Positions 6,934 to 7,590 of a DNA stretch of 7,590 nucleotides are shown piece after piece. The notes under the pieces were generated by a model. That model had not been told where the DNA came from and searched no databases. It worked only from the letters and a program-made list of their open reading frames with translations. The first letter of the stretch is position 1. Each line of letters opens with the position of its first letter. Source of the DNA: Opitutia bacterium (GTDB lineage: Bacteria; Verrucomicrobiota; Verrucomicrobiae; Opitutales; UBA953). Both the position numbers and the translations under genes were made by a program. The DNA lies in contig CANKZO010000104.1 of assembly GCA_947488485.1 (NCBI GenBank), positions 1 through 7,590 of the forward strand, written 5' to 3'.

Positions 6934-7253
6934 CAGGGGTGCAGACACTCAACGCTTTGGCCTAGTTCCTGTCGAACGATGAATAAGGGATAGGGTCGCT
7001 TCCTCATCTCATTCTCCCTCAAATAACTTCAGGCCATATCGGTGATCATGGTTGCCGCCGGCTAACGCGTCAGACCACCGCATTTGCTCGCTCGATTTCT
7101 TTCGGTCTTATCCGCCCACCCTAATTCATCCGAACCGTACCGTTGTTTAATCTTCATTTAGTATTTATGCACGAAACGCTCATATCTGTCATATAAGATG
7201 CTTTTCGCTCATTTAATGTTGCCAAACCTAATGGATTCTACCGAATTAGGGCC
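6934..7253. other. Divergent intergenic region, AT-richer than its surroundings
   Basis: This is the only stretch near 300 bases without a gene. It separates the leftward operon from rightward glmM and must hold both promoters. The part around 7130-7230 is clearly AT-rich against GC-rich neighbours. I see no tRNA, riboswitch or terminator. For the operon direction, the best minus-strand pair I can find is CTGACG (7073-7068) and CATGAT (7050-7045) with a 17-base spacer. Each hexamer matches only 4 of 6 consensus bases, which is close to chance. A CATAT direct repeat (7181-7185 and 7190-7194) lies just upstream of, and overlaps, the glmM -10 candidate. Confidence 0.6.
7192..7197 (+). promoter_or_regulatory. 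Candidate -10 element for glmM (TATAAG)
   Basis: TATAAG matches 5 of 6 bases of the sigma-70 -10 consensus, sits in the most AT-rich part of the intergenic region, and would give a leader of about 50 bases before the glmM ATG. No convincing -35 is found at 16-18 bases upstream. A TTGTTT at 7143-7148 would instead pair with a poor -10 (TATGCA, 7166-7171) at 17 bases. The promoter position is therefore tentative. Confidence 0.3.
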
Positions 7254-7590
7254 ATGGCGACCAAACTCTTCGGAACGGACGGCATTCGCGGACGAGCTAA
7301 CGAATATCCGATCACCCCGGAAATTGCCCTCCGCATCGGCCAGGCGATCTCGCGGGTGCTGCGCTCCAGCGGGGCCAACCACAATCGCGTCATCATCGGC
7401 AAGGACACCCGCATCTCCGGCTACATGCTTGAGACCGCGCTGACCAGCGGGCTGGTCTCCAGTGGCATGGACGTCTTCCTCGTCGGTCCGATGCCGACGC
7501 CGGCGGTCGCGCATCTGACGAAGTCCATGGGCTGCGGCGCCGGCATCATGCTGACCGCTTCGCATAATCCCTACGAAGACAATGGCCTGA
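7254..7590 (+). CDS. glmM: Phosphoglucosamine mutase GlmM, N-terminal part (cut by right edge)
   Basis: An open frame begins with ATG at 7254 and runs off the right edge after 112 codons. The enzyme interconverts glucosamine-6-phosphate and glucosamine-1-phosphate in the cytoplasm, on the route to UDP-N-acetylglucosamine for peptidoglycan and lipopolysaccharide. The N-terminus reads [13 protein letters not shown] (4-16), the GlmM signature. It is followed by [15 protein letters not shown] (46-60), with the phosphate-contacting Arg, then VGPMPTPA (77-84) and the active-site loop [11 protein letters not shown] (101-111). The phosphoserine nucleophile is Ser103, close to the position known for Escherichia coli GlmM (Ser102). 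About a quarter of a usual 440-460 residue enzyme is visible, and nothing indicates a defect. An AGGG at 7248-7251 is too close to the ATG to be a good ribosome-binding site. The gene is divergent from the secreted-protein operon and probably functionally independent. A phosphomannomutase or phosphoglucomutase is a less likely alternative, because the FGTDGIRG and [10 protein letters not shown] combination is typical of GlmM. Confidence 0.95.
   Translation, partial: MATKLFGTDGIRGRANEYPITPEIALRIGQAISRVLRSSGANHNRVIIGKDTRISGYMLETALTSGLVSSGMDVFLVGPMPTPAVAHLTKSMGCGAGIMLTASHNPYEDNGL

Noticed and set aside
6949..7253. Possible tRNA, small RNA or riboswitch in the divergent intergenic region
   Set aside because: No cloverleaf, T-arm consensus, terminator-like hairpin or recognisable riboswitch core was found. 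Small palindromes such as TGATCA near 7043-7048 are too short to support a claim.
7198..7565. Short open frames on both strands overlapping the start of glmM
   Set aside because: They conflict with the glmM frame, which shows the complete FGTDGIRG and TASHNP signatures; their translations have no family character.
1..7590. Mobile element, CRISPR array or prophage
   Set aside because: No transposase, integrase, terminal inverted repeats, regularly spaced repeats or phage genes were seen; base composition is even across the genes.

Overview
This is a GC-rich, gene-dense chromosomal window that looks like a member of the Planctomycetota-Verrucomicrobiota-Chlamydiota group, most likely a verrucomicrobium. 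The main reason is the gene pair encoding a PSCyt1/DUF1549/DUF1553 cytochrome-like secreted protein and a DUF1501 secreted protein, which is typical of Planctomycetota, Verrucomicrobiota and Lentisphaerota. Shine-Dalgarno sequences are weak or absent before most starts, which fits this group. Assignment below phylum level is not supported by the sequence alone.

Layout. A run of five same-strand (minus) genes fills positions 1-6933. In transcription order they are: a secreted multidomain c-type-cytochrome-like protein (6933-3850); a Tat-exported DUF1501 protein (3847-2411, 2 bases after the previous stop); a 12-helix MFS transporter of the EntS/MFS_3 type (about 2375-1071); a secreted alpha/beta-hydrolase esterase of the Fes/IroE/esterase-D type (1017-82); and the first 25 codons of another secreted protein (77-1, cut by the window edge). 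The gaps are 2, about 35, 53 and 4 bases, so this is very probably one operon that continues beyond the left edge. A 300-base, AT-richer intergenic region (about 6934-7253) separates it from a divergent plus-strand gene at 7254. That gene is the start of glmM, phosphoglucosamine mutase, open at the right edge, with its catalytic serine motif visible.

How it fits together. Four of the five operon products carry export signals, and the fifth is an inner-membrane transporter. The operon therefore describes an envelope or extracellular activity: a probable heme-bearing, lectin-like-domain protein, a sulfatase-like DUF1501 partner, a secreted serine esterase and an exporter. The substrate is unknown. 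In this phylum such pairs often sit near glycan-degradation genes, but nothing here identifies a polysaccharide. glmM is a housekeeping cell-wall precursor gene and is probably unrelated to the operon. No RNA genes, mobile elements, CRISPR arrays or long repeats were seen.
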